A stretch of 64,000 nt of DNA from Schizophyllum amplum (GCA_007026445.1 VDMD01000005.1:620001-684000); one strand, 5' to 3'. Counted from the first letter of the stretch, positions 12,036 to 24,544 are shown. Notes: generated by a model not told the origin, from the sequence alone. Numbers and translations: made by a program.

Positions 12036-13348
12036 CTATCGCGGCATCTCCCCGCTCGTCCGCGGAGAGCTCTCGGGCGTCGTGCACTCTAGGCGGAACC
12101 ACAATGGTATCAGCTTCCACATCTTCTCGCGCTCCCGCGCCGCCCATGCCTCCAAACTTCGTGCGCACGCAGCACACTCGGAGAACTCGACGCTCTTCAG
12201 CTGTCCAAGCTCCTCCGCAACGTACAGGGGGTCGCCGCATCCGCGCTCGCGGTCGAATAGGTAGTGCTGCGTCGCCAGCTCAACTAACTCTGCAAAGTCC
12301 TTCCGGCAGGCGGCCGCTGACATGCAAACCGCGCCGCCCGTCGACGACTTGCGCACATGAGCCTGATAAGGGCTTTGCCGTCCATATTGCGTCTGCGACA
12401 TGGCTTGAATGAGGGTCGTTATGGCGTGTTGCGCTGCCTCTTTCCCCAGGCATAGTCGTTGCAAGTCGAGCATGGCGAGCGACACACTATGTTCATCGAC
12501 AGGCTCAAAGATTTGCGTGAACGGATAGCGCGACAGATCATAGAATGCGGAGGGTAGCAGGGAAGGCGCGTCGACCTCGCGGGCGAGATTGATGACGTCC
12601 TGAACACGCGCAAAGTCAGTCTGCCAGATAGATAGAGGCGAAGACAGACGCACAATAGCGGACGGGTATCGCGGATGAGTAGGCGGATTGCTCGACGCAA
12701 ACGCAATCTCATGCGCCCGCGCAGCGTCCTCACGCAAGTCCCATTCCTTCAGCGTCGACGGCCACGCCTTGCTGAGGTGCGTGATCGCTTTCGCGCGGAG
12801 CGCGTCTATCAGATCTGCGCCCGTATCAGCCAGCGTCTCACGCTCCCCGCAGAGCACACGTACACTTCGTAGCCAGCCTGCATATTCCCGCTACGGCGCG
12901 AAAGTCGTCGCGGTCGTTGTTCCCGAACGTCCTGCCCGCCAAACATTAGCCCATCGTCTCACGAGGCAAGCCCACACGTCACGCACGGTCCATCATATAG
13001 CGCCGTAAGCAGGTGCGCCACGTCCGCGGCGCGGTCCTGTAAGTACAGCACCGGGCACCCATCCAGCTCGTCCCCGCCCCCACCCCCCGGCATCGCGAAC
13101 ATGTCCCGAAAGCAGATCGAGTGGCGCGCCAGCATCGACATGTGCACGCGGAACAGCGTGTCCTCCGCGCGCACGATCACGCTGCCGTCCTCGAAGTACA
13201 GATCCGGGTGTCGCAGCAGCGCGAGCCCCGTCTCCGCGTCGAGGATCGTGCCCGAGGCGTCTGCGCCAGGGCGGTAGCAAAGGCGCGTGAAGCGGCGCGC
13301 AGGCTCGCGCGAGGGGCCGCTGTCGAAGGCCAGTGTCGAGGCCATCAT
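12036..13348 (-). CDS. BTB/POZ-domain protein
   Basis: An intact Agaricomycete BTB/POZ protein of about 380 residues. After a Met-rich start comes the BTB core: LYFEDGSVIVRAEDTLFRVH, MSMLARHSICFRDMF, VLYLQDRAADVAHLLTALYD. Two short introns follow; joining at gtacgt restores LATKYLIDALRAKAITHLSK, the usual BTB helix. The second half (WDLREDAARAHEIAFASS, LPSAFYDLSRY, then several Cys residues including CSAAACRKDF-like and FSECAACARS) matches the variable C-terminal region typical of these proteins. They may serve as Cul3 adaptors or transcription cofactors, but no role can be assigned. Unlike the BTB gene at 4.3 kb it has no frame break. The start at 13348 could equally be the next Met codon. 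Confidence 0.8.
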
Positions 13349-13763
13349 ATCGCGGTCGGGACCGGGCGAGAGAGGGAGAGAGCGCTGGACGGCGAGCTCG
13401 ATGCGCCCGATGACAGCAGGATGAAAGAACGGACCGGAATCGGCCTTGGCTATTGTATTTTGCGCGCCTTATCTAATCTTATTGGGAACAATGGCGGCAG
13501 TTGCCGTCGGTACCTGAGCTTTAATTAACGGTGGCGGCGCCGCTTGATGACATTGACAGCAAGGCTCGTGGCCTGCTTGTGGCTCGCAAGCGCAGGCGAG
13601 GCAGCTATCCTACTTACTCAATTTCTACTGTACATAGGGTATGTCCACATAAGTATGTTCAATTAAATACAACCGCGAAAGGTGTCGCTCTGACCCTCCG
13701 ACCTGCAGCACCACAGACTCCCATACTTAGTAGCACGCGCCACCTCTTCCTATGGCCATCCAC
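13349..13763. other. Intergenic region, no gene seen
   Basis: About 415 bases holding the BTB promoter and the 3' flank of the DCR2-like gene. Purine- and AT-richer than the flanking genes; no feature recognised. Confidence 0.4.
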
Positions 13764-16248
13764 TTACATCCCTGGCGCGCCCTTGCCCGCCAAGATCATG
13801 TCGTCCATGATCTCGTCGTGCTCGGTCCGCTTGTATGTCCGGATCGTCTCGCCATAGTCGGAAATATCGTATACGCGGAAACGTCTGTCGAACCTATGGG
13901 AGCGTTAGCTCTGGCCAGTACAATACAGGCTGTCAGTCAACTCGACACTTCGGCAACGACTAGCAATCCACTCAAGTGCCTTTGGTAGACATCCATGAAC
14001 GGACACTCACCCAATCTTTCCGTAACCCGAATATGAGCTAGAAAGCCATCAGTGTCACTCGAGCTTCATAGGAAAGCCCAACTCACCCTCCACCCCCAAA
14101 GCACATCCACACGCCCTGTACGCGGCGGCAGTTGTCCGTCACTAAGAGAAAGTCAACCCCCGTCTTCCCCGCCCTACACACGCAAGTACTCACGATGACT
14201 GTAACGCACAGCTGTCGTTAGCATCTACAATTCAATACCAAAGGAACGCTTGCTCACCAATGCCCATTCCCGATAGCCTTCACCTCGGGCGTGTTGCCCT
14301 TGCCCGTATGGTCATTTTCCAACGAGCCCAGGATTGCCTTCTCGAAGAAGCCATCGCTCTCCTTCGAGTTGCCCGGTAGCTCGTTGCCGGACTCGCCCTT
14401 GTCGAGCAGGCGGCCGGTGAGGGGGTCTTTGTCTGGGTCGTAGTATGTCTCAGGGCTGCGAATGGGATCAGACATTGTGCTAGGAGCTACGGAGAGTGTA
14501 CGTCTACGCACAGAGGCATATGGAAAAACATCAGCGCGTTGGGCTTGGCCATCCGCGCCTGGGTGGGCGTCACCTGGTCCTGCCGCCGCCAGACATCGCC
14601 GAAGTCCTTGCCGTCGTCGGGCGTAAACGGACGCAGGATCTGCTTGATTGACGCCGACTGCTGCAGAAACCAGTCGATTTGGGACTATGGGTGCGTTCAG
14701 TATGTCAAATTCTTGCTCTGCGCAGAAAAGCGCACCTGACGAATCCAGTCATACGCCGTGGGCTGGAAGATGCCCCACCAGTTGAAGTATCCTTTCGAGT
14801 AAGAGCCAGAGTCGAGGAAGTACATGGTGAGCAGGTGCGTCTTGGACGCGTCGGCGCTCATGACCTTCAGCACGTAGTTCCCAACGCCGTGTATATCTTT
14901 AGGCCCGCGCTCGACGAGGCTGTAAGGAAGCGCCTTCATCATCTTCATCTGCTCCTCCTTATTCTCTCCGTTCTCCTCATCGTGGTTGCCGAACACCGCC
15001 GTCCAGGCTATGCCGCGGTCCGTCACCGCGCGCGCAAACTTGGCGATCACGCTTTTCGGGTCCCACGACGTGCCCTGCCCGTTGAGCTGATCACCGGTGA
15101 ACACAACGAGGTCCGGGTTCTCTGCCTCAAGCACATGGTCGACAAGGGAGAGCGTGGTGTCGTCGCCGTCGACGCAGTCCCCGCGGTCGGTGTCGCGGCA
15201 TGCGCCGTGCGAGACGGAGAAGTGCAGGTCGGCGACTTGCAGGATCTTAAAGCGGCCGGAGCGGGAGAAATGGAGAGGTGGGGCGCGTGGCGGGACTTTC
15301 ACGCCGCGCCGGATGGTGAGCCAGGCGGGGACGGTACGCGGGCTGGCCTCCATGGTTGGCGGGTCGAGCTTCTCGAAGCCGTACCACGGGCGGTCTTTGC
15401 CGTATAGCAGGTCGAGCTCGGTGACGATGTTAGAGCGCTCCTCGACGGACATTTGGCCCGCGGGCTTCCCGGTCTTGTACCAGAGATAAAGTGGTGGCGC
15501 GCGCACGACGCCTGCGCGGAGGGACATGTCGACCTTGTGCCATGTGCCGTCTTCGACGGATGGGGGACTATCTGGTGCTCCTAGGAGCTGAATCTCGGTG
15601 ACGAGGTCAATGTCCTGCCGGCGAGTACGCCTATAGTATATGTTGAGGTATCCCGAGAGGTAGCTTGCTTCGTAGTTAAGATTGCGATCGACGCGCACCC
15701 AGTTACCCTGCAAAGCGTGAGCAAAAGTAGGGCGAGTTGACAGTCCACTCACCCGGATGGCATCTTTCTCTGGTGTGGAATCCGGATTGCAGAGGTCTCC
15801 GGCGACCTTGGGATTAAAGTAACACTGGGTCACTGCGATCTCTGATACTGCGGAAGGAGATGAGAGCGAGGTAGGTGGCTAAGTATAGGGACGCACATCC
15901 AGTGTCGTGGGGAAGCAGCGGGGCCCACACGTCCAGCGGCAGGCTCGCCGAGTCGACGGGGTTGTATGGAGCGGTGACGTTCCACCAATCAACGCCTTCG
16001 TCGGCACTCGAGTCGTCGTGATCATCTCCAGTCCCCAGCTCAATGGATGTGTCGGAATCTGCTAGGGGAAGTGAGAGGTCCACGACATCCCAGGACTGCC
16101 ATCCCATGCGCTGTTTGATTCCGGGGCCGGGCGTTGGCTGGTAGAGAATGAAGAGGAAGGTGAGGAGACATGAGAAGCCGACTATCGCAGACAGTGGCGC
16201 CAGTATCGCGCGGAACCCGCGGGCGAGTCTGTACACGTTGAAGGCCAT
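13764..16248 (-). CDS. DCR2: Dcr2-type calcineurin-like metallophosphoesterase
   Basis: A Dcr2-like phosphatase; in yeast this protein acts in cell-cycle entry and the unfolded protein response. The N-terminus has one membrane anchor (AILAPLSAIVGFSCLLTFLF) after a short basic segment, predicting a type II membrane protein. Metallophosphoesterase motifs appear in order: LQVADLHF (Asp-x-His), VFTGDQLN (Gly-Asp), VFGNHDEE (Gly-Asn-His-Asp), then FFHMPL and GNGH in late exons. The last exons are small, and the protein ends DDMILAGKGAPGM at 13764. The first intron, in the stem after PHDTG, rejoins in frame with EIAVTQCYFNPKV. It is transcribed away from the mitochondrial uL23 gene, with a 166-base shared promoter. 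Assignment to Dcr2 rests on overall layout as well as motifs. Confidence 0.87.
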
Positions 16249-16414
16249 CGCGCTCAGCGCTCGCGCGGAGTCAAGTGAACAAGGTGACCGTGGGGGAGGA
16301 GGGCAAGATGTGGCAACTGCGGAATGTCGGGCCGACTGCCGTGCCTCAGGCGCACGTGCGGACGCCGACGGAAACTCATTTTTGTCGACGACGACCGCGA
16401 CGACGAGGACGACA

Positions 16415-17413
16415 ATGCAGGCGGCGTTGAGCTTCGCTTGCCGGCGCGTACAGAGCTCGGCTGTGGTTGACTTTGGAGCGAGGAGATTCTACCGCGCACC
16501 GAGCAAACAGCCGCCGCTCCCCGAAGGCGCCCTCATCGCCAGAACCCAGTCGACACCGCATGCCGTCCGCGAACGCCGCGAGAAAAAGTCCGGCGAGCAG
16601 ATTCCCCTCGGCGCCACCGACGCGCAGCCTACCGGGCTGTCACCCACCGAGTATGCGCGGTACCTCCGCCTGCGCCACACGGGCCGCATAGCGCACGGGC
16701 TCACACCCCAGCGTTGGCTGGCAGACGTCAACCGCCGGCGGTCGCGCGTCCGCGGTTTCGAGCACCTCAAGCGCGGCGAAGTGTCCCACCTGATTCCCGT
16801 TGGTGTCCCCGTCTACCTCCCCAACATCACCTTCACCTTCGTCCCCAACCACACCCCTCCCGGGCAGCCGTACAACCCGTACGAGGCCACCTTCTACGTT
16901 GCGCCCAGCGTCACGAAGACCGACATTCGCTCGTATCTCCAGGGCCTCTACGGCGTGCGCACCACGTACATCCGCACCGACAACTACATTGCCCCCCTCG
17001 TCCGCGACATGGAGAACCCCATGACCTTCAAGCGCAAGTACGGCGCGTACAAGCGCGCGGTCGTCGGTCTCGTCGAGCCCTTTTACTGGCCTAATCGCCT
17101 GGAGGACATGCCGGAGGAGAAGCGGAAGCAGCGCGAGGAACAGCTCGAGCAGGCGTATGGCATTCAGAGCGCGAAGGACTACCGTACGTACGGCAGGCTC
17201 AGGATGATCAAGAAGCACCCCATCAAGTTCACGCCCGGGATGTGGTCGCGCCGCGCTATCCTACGCAACGTCATGGAGCGCAAGGAGCGGAGGATGGGGC
17301 TGGTGCTCAAGCAGACGGAGACCTGGACGGAGATGCGTGCTCGCGGCGAGCAGATCGTCCTCGGCAGCACATCGAAACCTGCGCAGGAGCAGATTGCGGA
17401 GCCCACCAAGTAG
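16415..17413 (+). CDS. MRP20: Mitochondrial large-ribosomal-subunit protein uL23m
   Basis: A single-exon gene of 332 codons for the mitochondrial L23 protein, which sits at the exit of the mitoribosome tunnel. The first 40 residues are Arg/Ser/Ala-rich (SFACRRVQSSAVVDFGARRF) and fit a matrix-targeting signal. The L23 core follows: HLIPVGVPVYLPNITFTFV, PYEATFYVAPSVTKTDIRSY, LQGLYGVRTTYIRTDNYIAP, then FKRKYGAYKRAVVGLVEPFYW. A basic C-terminal extension ends with the stop at 17413. The frame is open upstream to 16148, but that part overlaps the start of the divergent DCR2-like gene and lacks family similarity, so the start at 16415 is preferred. Confidence 0.92.
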   Translation: MQAALSFACRRVQSSAVVDFGARRFYRAPSKQPPLPEGALIARTQSTPHAVRERREKKSGEQIPLGATDAQPTGLSPTEYARYLRLRHTGRIAHGLTPQRWLADVNRRRSRVRGFEHLKRGEVSHLIPVGVPVYLPNITFTFVPNHTPPGQPYNPYEATFYVAPSVTKTDIRSYLQGLYGVRTTYIRTDNYIAPLVRDMENPMTFKRKYGAYKRAVVGLVEPFYWPNRLEDMPEEKRKQREEQLEQAYGIQSAKDYRTYGRLRMIKKHPIKFTPGMWSRRAILRNVMERKERRMGLVLKQTETWTEMRARGEQIVLGSTSKPAQEQIAEPTK

Positions 17414-17636
17414 GCTACCACTCTATACTATCGCACCTAATACACCACTGCTCTCGTGCTCCTTTCTCTGTTGGTCCCCTTTGCAAGATGCGAAATGCAG
17501 AAAGTCGTGATCTCGTGAACAGTATGATAAAGATACAGTGCAGTAAAATGATGGTACATGCAGGTCAGTCCAGCGCCCGCCCCGCGGTCCTGAAGATGGG
17601 GTATGCCCACAAGGTGTCCCGCGCCTTGTCTAACGT

Positions 17637-20049
17637 CTATCCGCGTTGGAGGAATCGAGAGAAGCTGCTCTGCACCGATATCTTCTTCATGATCGTCGGT
17701 GCAGATGCTGCAAGCGTGTGTTAGTGCGGGCGAACAGGCATACGAACATGGGGGCACTTACGATCTCCCAGCTCCTCTGCGTTGGCTTTACGCTTGATGC
17801 TCTCCATGACCTCGCTCACCGCCGAGCGATCAAGGTCGCTCCGCGCTTTCACCAGGCCCTCCACAAACTGTAAATTCGGCCCATGCACCTTCGCGAACTC
17901 GAAGAACGAGAGGAAGATGAGGTCCTTCGATGCCTCCAGCATCGCCAGCACGAGGTTCATGATGTCGAACGACGCCTCGAGCTCCTCGCGCTTCTTGTAC
18001 CCCGCAAAGAACGAGAAAACGGCCTCGATATCGTCTCCAATCTTGTTCGCCGCAGTGGGCATCTTCAGCTTCGACGCGTTCGCAATTGCCGTGAGATATG
18101 TGACGAGGAATGACTCGATGAGGTCGTCAACGAGCAGGTCGAGCAGCGACGGGTTGAGGTACGACTGGTAGTCTTCCATGTAGTCGCGCAGCGTCGCCAC
18201 GACCTGCGCCATCACGTCGCCCTCGTACCATACAGGCTGGAACAGCGTCTTCGTCGCCGGGCGCAAATCGTTGAACATCATGTCTATGAGCGTCTGCGTG
18301 CACTTGCGCGCCACGTCGAGGTACCCATCGAACGCGCTGTTCAGGTGCTCACTGATCGGCACGCGGTACTTGTCCGACACGAGCGGCTCGACGCGCGCGA
18401 GCAGCGCCTCGGTGTAGTCGGCGGACTTGATCTGGTCGTTCGCGAGCGCGATGCAGTATTCCATCAGCCCGGACGCGACCTCCTCGGGCTTCTCGGTCTG
18501 CTTCTTGAACTCGGCCTCGACGCTGCGCACCCAGGTCTCTTGCACGCCGCGCATGACGCGGTTGGTTTCGGTGACGACGCGTGCGAGGATGGCGCCCTGC
18601 CCGCTCTCCGTTGCGAGGTCGATCTGCTGGTTGACCATCTGGAAGAGGATGACTGCGCCCTGCATCCCGTACATGCCGTCGGCGTCGATCTCTGGCGGCT
18701 CTGCGCGCGTCGTGAACTCGCCAACCTCGGTTTTCATGAGGTTGGCGGACCACTCGTCGAGCTTCTTGATGATGAGCTGGACGTAGTCCTCGATGAGTGA
18801 CTGCTCCTTGCCGTCCAGCAGTGCTGGCTCGAGTAGCTCTGGTGGGATGTTCAGCTCCTTCATGTCGGCCTTGTAGCTCTTCAACCAGTTGTACAGTTCC
18901 AACAACACGCTCGCGCCGGGCTCAGATTCGACCAGCTTCTTGATGGTGACATTGAGTGCCTTGTGGTATTCGCGGATGAAGAAGGAGTAGGGGTCGTAGC
19001 TTAAAGGGAAGCAGGGGACTACGTCGCTCTCTATTCGGATGATGTCCTGGTACATCCATCCAATATCGTTCAGGAAGCCGACGGGATCGTTCTCGTACTG
19101 CGAATACGCGTCCGCAAAGGTTTGTTGGATGGAATCCGCAATGGCTTTCATGATTTTGGAGCGGTAGTGCTTGATGACACGGGCGTTCGCTTGCATAGAC
19201 TTGAATTTGGATGCCGCGTCCATCTTGGCTGCCTTCTTGACTAGCCGGATTGCAATAGCCTGCAAGTGGAGACGTTGGGTATTGCGGCGGAGAGCTTGCG
19301 CGTCACGCACCTTCTCGTCTTCCCTGCCCTCCGTCTCCGCGATCTTGATGAGTTTGACAATGACATCCGGGTTGCCCGCGCGAACGATGCTCAGGACGTT
19401 AGACGCCAAACCAATGATGTACTGGTCAAACGCCTCGATCACGCCGTTCAAACGCTCGAACCACTGCGTCAAGGTCGCCCGAGAGCTCGCAGACGCCTTC
19501 TTCGCCTGGTGCATGGTCTGGTTCCGGAAATCCTCAAGCTGCTTGAGCTGAAAGTGGATGACGAGCAGGTTGGGCGCGGGGCCCAAGATGTCCTGACTGT
19601 CGTCCTCGAGCATGTTCTCTAGCATGTCGAGTCGGGAGTTCATCTCGAGTAGGTTGTGCACCATCTCCTCCGTCTGCTCGAAGTTTCTATGGACCATTGA
19701 CACCTGGACAAGATGTTGGTCGTATATGAGGCACCCAGAGCGCGTCACGCACCCGGCTGATCTGGTCGAAGGTCGCAACATGGTTCTGAGGATCGCTGCA
19801 TTCGCGGTCTATCTGGACCATCTCGTCGCGAACAGCCTGCACATTGTTCCTGGTGCTTAGCAGCTTTCGGAGCCCCTCCCTGGTCGCGGCAAGCTGCTCC
19901 TTCACGCCTGTTCGTAGACGTGCGTCGATAGAAGCCTTCTCCTTCTCCAGCTTCTTGCGATATGCAGAGACCTTGACCAGGTCGTCGGGCGACTGCAGGT
20001 ATTCGCCGATGGCCTGCGCGGCAGATGCGGGTGCCGCGGTTGCAGCCAT
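17637..20049 (-). CDS. SEC6: Exocyst complex subunit Sec6
   Basis: Sec6 is a core exocyst subunit that tethers secretory vesicles to the plasma membrane and binds SNAREs. The start at 20049 gives MAATAAPASAAQAIGEYLQS, then an N-terminal helical region (KVSAYRKKLEKEKASIDARL, MVQIDRECSDPQNHVATF). An intron follows at about 19.70-19.75 kb, then the Sec6 signature RNFEQTEEMVHNLLEMNSRL. The body is one long exon of helical repeats (ESDVVPCFPLSYDPYSFFI, FQPVWYEGDVMAQVVATLRD, ESFLVTYLTAIANASKLKMP) typical of the CATCHR fold. A final short intron joins the KANAEELGD end to SAPTIMKKISVQSSFSRFL. Total length, near 760 residues, is normal. The gene is intact and diverges from COQ6 across 168 bases. Confidence 0.93.
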
Positions 20050-20217
20050 GGTCGTAGAGTCAAATATTATGCGCGTCAAGGTTGAATTAAGCGCGCGGTC
20101 ATGCGATAGGAAGTGCACTCGCTGGTGGTGGTAACAGATGGAGGACAAAACAGCATGTCCATACCTGGAACACAATAGACGGAGCCGGGCCGAGGTCGTA
20201 TCTTGTTCTGAGCCACG

Positions 20218-22182
20218 ATGAGCTTGACGCGCCAGTGCGCGAGCTTGGCTCGCGCGCTCCCAGATCTCGACCATGCAATATCAGAAGAGCCTCTAGTCTC
20301 GCGCCGGAGCACTCAGATGTCGTTATAGTCGGTGGTGGACCTGCGGGTCTCGCTTTGGCAAGCGCCTTAGGTACGTTCCTTGACGGCGTACATCGATGTA
20401 TGAACTCATTGTCGCGCACAGGATCATCCAGACATGTCCGCGAAAAGCTTCACATAACCCTTGTTGAAGCTGGTGACTTGTCCAAAGTACGCGACTGGTC
20501 CCAGGCAGAAGGATTCTCGAACCGTTGCGTGTCCTTGACAAACGAGTCGACCCGATTCCTTCGTGGTGCGTTCTCATGCACGCGCAGTTCAATGCCCTAC
20601 TCATCTGTTCATGCGCAGATATTGGTGCCTGGTCGCATGTAGACACTCAACGCGCATGTCCCGTCGAGGAGCTCCAGGTTGGCGCGCTCCTATGACGCTG
20701 CGTTGCGGGTTCTGAACAGTATACAGGTCTGGGACGGCATCTCCGATGCCAGGATACGGTTCTCCGTGACGGACCTATACGATAATGCTAGGGAATGCGA
20801 CTTGCAGGGCATGTCGCGCATCGTCGAAAACCTCAACTTGCAGCGGGGTCTCTTACGCCACCTGAATACCATCCCCGGCGTCCAGCTTATTGACAAGACC
20901 AAAGTGCAGACTATCACGCCAGATAATGGTCCCACTGGTAGCTGGCCCGTCCTGCATCTAGACAACGGGCGCAGCATACGAGCAAGACTGTTGGTACGCG
21001 TTCCTCCCGAATTTTCGTTCACTTGACGGCTGATACGGATGTAGATCGGCGCGGACGGCATCAACTCTCCTGTCCGCAACTACGCCGGTATCGACACCTT
21101 TGGCTGGTCGTATGACACTCAGGCTATTGTCGCTACCCTGCGCCACCCACCTCGCGGTGCATACCAGCCCCCCAACACAACCGGGTACCAGCGATTCCTC
21201 CCTACAGGCCCCATCGCCTTCCTTCCTCTTTCTCCGACCGCGTCCTCGCTCGTGTGGTCAACGCGCCCACATTTCGCTACCGCCCTCACGAAAGGCGACC
21301 CGGAAGTCTTGAGACACATGATCAACGCAGCCTTCCGCCTACCTTCCTTGTCGATGGTCTACCTCAACAACCGTGTTGTGGAGGCGTTCGACGCCGGCTC
21401 GCCTCTAACACCGAGCCAAGTTCTCGAAGATGTTGCGTGGCGTGAGCGGTCGCACGCCATTGACCAGCACTCGGCTTACTCGTCCGCACTGACTAATTCT
21501 GAGGGCATGCCACCCTCTGATGCGGAGATGCTGCCGCCGGCTGTGACCGAGATTCAGGCCGGAACTGTGGCATCATTCCCGCTCATATTCCGGCACGCAC
21601 AAGCTTACCTGGGCGAGGAACAAGGCGCGCGCACTGTCCTTGTTGGTGACGCCGCACATCGCGTGCATCCCCTCGCAGGGCAAGGACTCAACCTTGGTCT
21701 TGGTGATGTCGCATGCCTCGCGCGCGTCATCGAGAACGCCCTCGCCTGTGGTGGAGACATCGGTACGCAGTGTCCAGAAGTTTTCTATCAAGCTAACAAC
21801 CGCCACAGGCTCGTATACCTCTCTCCTGCCCTACGCGCAGGAGCGCTACTTTGAGAATCACAAGCTCATGTCCGCTATGGATAAGCTGCACAAGCTGTAT
21901 ACGACGGATCTGGCTCCGGTCGTGTGGGCACGCTCGGTGGGTGTGGAGGTGCTCAACGAGCTGGATACCGTGAAAGCAGCCATGATGATCCAGGCGGGTT
22001 CGTCGCCGAAGCCAAAGCGTGCGGAGGAAGGACCGGCTGCGACGGCATGGGGCGCTGCGGCAACAGGTCTGGAGAGCTTGGCGACGGCTGTGGGCGTCGC
22101 GCGCATGGTGGGCGGCGGTCTGCCTGGTATGGTTAGCGCGGGTCTGCAGGGCGTGCTGAAGAGCTTTGGACCCAAGCAGTAG
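20218..22182 (+). CDS. COQ6: Ubiquinone biosynthesis monooxygenase Coq6
   Basis: Coq6 is the mitochondrial FAD-dependent hydroxylase that adds the C5 oxygen to the ubiquinone ring precursor. Motifs: DVVIVGGGPAGLALASALG (dinucleotide-binding), LHITLVEAGD, SQAEGFSNRCVSLT, QVWDGISDARIRF, and the FAD motif VGDAAHRVHPLAGQGLNLGL. Five or more short introns divide it, and it ends VLKSFGPKQ. The N-terminus is odd. The only good ATG (20218) opens MSLTRQCASLARALPDL, a plausible matrix-targeting peptide, but that frame stops within 40 codons. The FAD motif is in the frame reached if one base were missing, and that frame has no nearby ATG. A consensus error or an unseen upstream exon could explain this. 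Confidence 0.88.
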
Positions 22183-22423
22183 CATTTTGACCTTGAATGA
22201 TTGAGCTATCTTGGATTCTAAGTGGTCGCACAGGAGCTCCCGCATCAGAGTGCGAAGCGAACAATTATCAATACCTTCCTGTTCTAGACATACTTACAAT
22301 GGCACGTTACCGGTGATTCGGATCTGCAGGGGGCAGTGGTTCTTGGCACCGGCTATCCTCGGTCGTTCTCCTCCTCACGAGTCGCCGTCCACATTCCACG
22401 CGCGCGCTCCCCCCCTCTGCGCC

Positions 22424-24193
22424 ATGAGCCTCGACAAGAACCTCTTTACCTTACACTTCACGCCCAACAAAGACGCGCCCAATGTCACCGATCTCATAGA
22501 CCCCGCGGGGACGATTCACTATCGCAAACAGCGCCTGCCTGGCGCCACGTACGAGGTCGAAGTGTACGGTGCGTCCTGCCCGGGCCTGGCCCGCGTCTGT
22601 GGCTGATACCTGCCCTTCTGGCAGATCCACCATCTGAGTCGCTGCTCGTGCGGGTTAGCGCGCCTGCGAGCACGAGCAAGGTCAAGACGCTCGAGCTCTG
22701 CAATCCAACGAGCGTCGTGGAGCTCAAGTACACAGGCACGCTGAGCTTCCGGTGGTCCTTCAAGTGGGAAGAGTGCGTCTGTGTGTCTGTTCGGGTCGTC
22801 CGACTTACAAGGCTGACCAAGGGAACGCACGACAGACACGAATTCGAATGGAAGCGCGAGGAGTGCTACATGTTGCGCAAGCCCGATCCGCCCGTGCTGG
22901 TAGCGGTCACGAAGGAGCCGGCAGGCCGGCTGAAGACGAAGACGGTGCAGATCCTGGACTACAACATCAACAGGTGCGCATTCTGGCGACGATGCCCGAT
23001 GGACGTGCACTGACAATGACATGTCTGCAGATTCGACGTGGCGGATAGAAAGGGACTCGAGATCGTCATCCTCACTGCGCTCCTCACCTTACATGACTCC
23101 AACGAATCCTGCCATTCTCCTGCGCCCTCTCGCCAGTCGTCGGGGATTGTCCCAGCGCTACCCAAAGAGCCTGCTAGTCCACCGCCTGTGCTTCCAGCGA
23201 AACCGGAACCCAAGAGCGGCGTTGATCGTATAGCGGAGGTGCACGCCATCCGCGGGGAAATGAATGAAGTGACTGTTGAAGAAGAGGGCGACGTTGAGGA
23301 TTATGCGCGATATTGTTCTAACTTGTTAGCGGTGCGCCAAACGCCTGATGTCGGTAAATATATGCTGACATCGTTGTCCAGGACGAGGCGATGCTCTTCA
23401 TCACTGTACTTTCCGCGGATGCCAACCAGGTGCCGAAGGTGTTGCAAGTGGTTGAGGAGACGAAGCGCATACGATATAAAGCAGGTGAGCTCTCTTGCTT
23501 GACAAATAATTGTGCGAACTTCCGTGACGGTCTCCGACGTGACATAGGCATATCCGACGATGAAGAGCTACACCAGTACGTTGTATACGACACCGTCAAG
23601 ACAAAGGGTCCACGACGGATCAATCTCGATGACAATGACAAGAGCAAGAACAAGTACACGCCCCCAAATACTCTCAGCATCCATCTGAGCAAGATACCCA
23701 TGCCTGAATTACAGCCTAAAGCCCAGACGATGAAGGACTCTGACGACAGCAAGCGACGCTCCGCGCCGCCCCCTCTCCCATCCTCCAGCAAGCCAACGAA
23801 AGAGGACACAAAGTCTGGTGACAATGGTAAAGGTGGGCGCCTCTTCTTTATCAATGACTGCCTGTTGCTGACTTCTGAATCCCAGGGAGCAAGCTCAGGC
23901 GTCCGCGATCTCGCACCAGGTCTCCTCAGCGGCAGCCGAAGACCACGCCACCAAAGCAGTCTCGCGTCCACTCGCACCAAGTACACCCCAATCAGCCCTC
24001 ACCGTCGCCTTCGCAGCTCAACAATCCGCTTATCTACGCGGCGCCTCCTCCGCCGCCGCCCCCAGGGCGCAGCAGCTTCTACGGGTCTTTCCTGAATGGC
24101 CAGCCGCCTCCACCGCCGCCGCCGAATCAGCACCAGCAGCAACACAGCCTGTCAGGGGTGGTATCCGGTATATTCGGTGCAATTAGGAGGTAG
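22424..24193 (+). CDS. Tubby-like (DUF6593-type) protein with polyproline tail, copy 2
   Basis: A paralogue of the gene at 5855-8101: same start (MSLDKNLFTLHFTPN), same fold motifs (VKTLELCNPTSVVELKYTG, SFRWSFKWEE, EFEWKREECYMLRKPDPPV, LKTKTVQILDYNINR, FDVADRKGLEIVILTALLTL) and second block (LHQYVVYD, TLSIHLSKIPMPELQPK). It lacks most of the Ser/Pro-rich insert of copy 1. The last exon has a basic SR-like stretch (SKLRRPRSRTRSPQRQPK), then two runs of seven prolines separated by GRSSFYGSFLNGQ, then QHQQQHS and the end SGVVSGIFGAIRR. Six or so introns of normal size. Function unknown; the polyproline runs could bind profilin, SH3 or WW proteins, which is inference. Confidence 0.72.
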
Positions 24194-24544
24194 GTTTAGC
24201 ACAAGCGTCTACGTCGACGCTTTAGGGACATGACGCTGCCGGGGGCCAGGCTCCTCGGAAGGGAACATATCGTATCACTGTATAAGTAAGACTCAATGTA
24301 AGATGACTATGTATCTGCTCTTCTCGAAAACGAGGTCGCCTTGCCTCTCCACCTAAGCCGCCTTTGAGCCGCCTCCAACTTGCTTCCAACGCGGAGGCTC
24401 TGAGTCTGAGGCGCCGGTCCGACATCCGCAGCGCGTCGCTGATCGCAACATGATCAGCCCCAACTTCGACATATATTACTGACATTACAACCGCCACCGT
24501 CCCCCTCCAATCGACCTCTTCGCTCACTCTCCGCGCCTGCCCGC

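Noticed and set aside
23318..23986. 222-codon minus-strand open frame
   Set aside because: It lies antisense to the tubby-like copy 2 exons, which have paralogue support.
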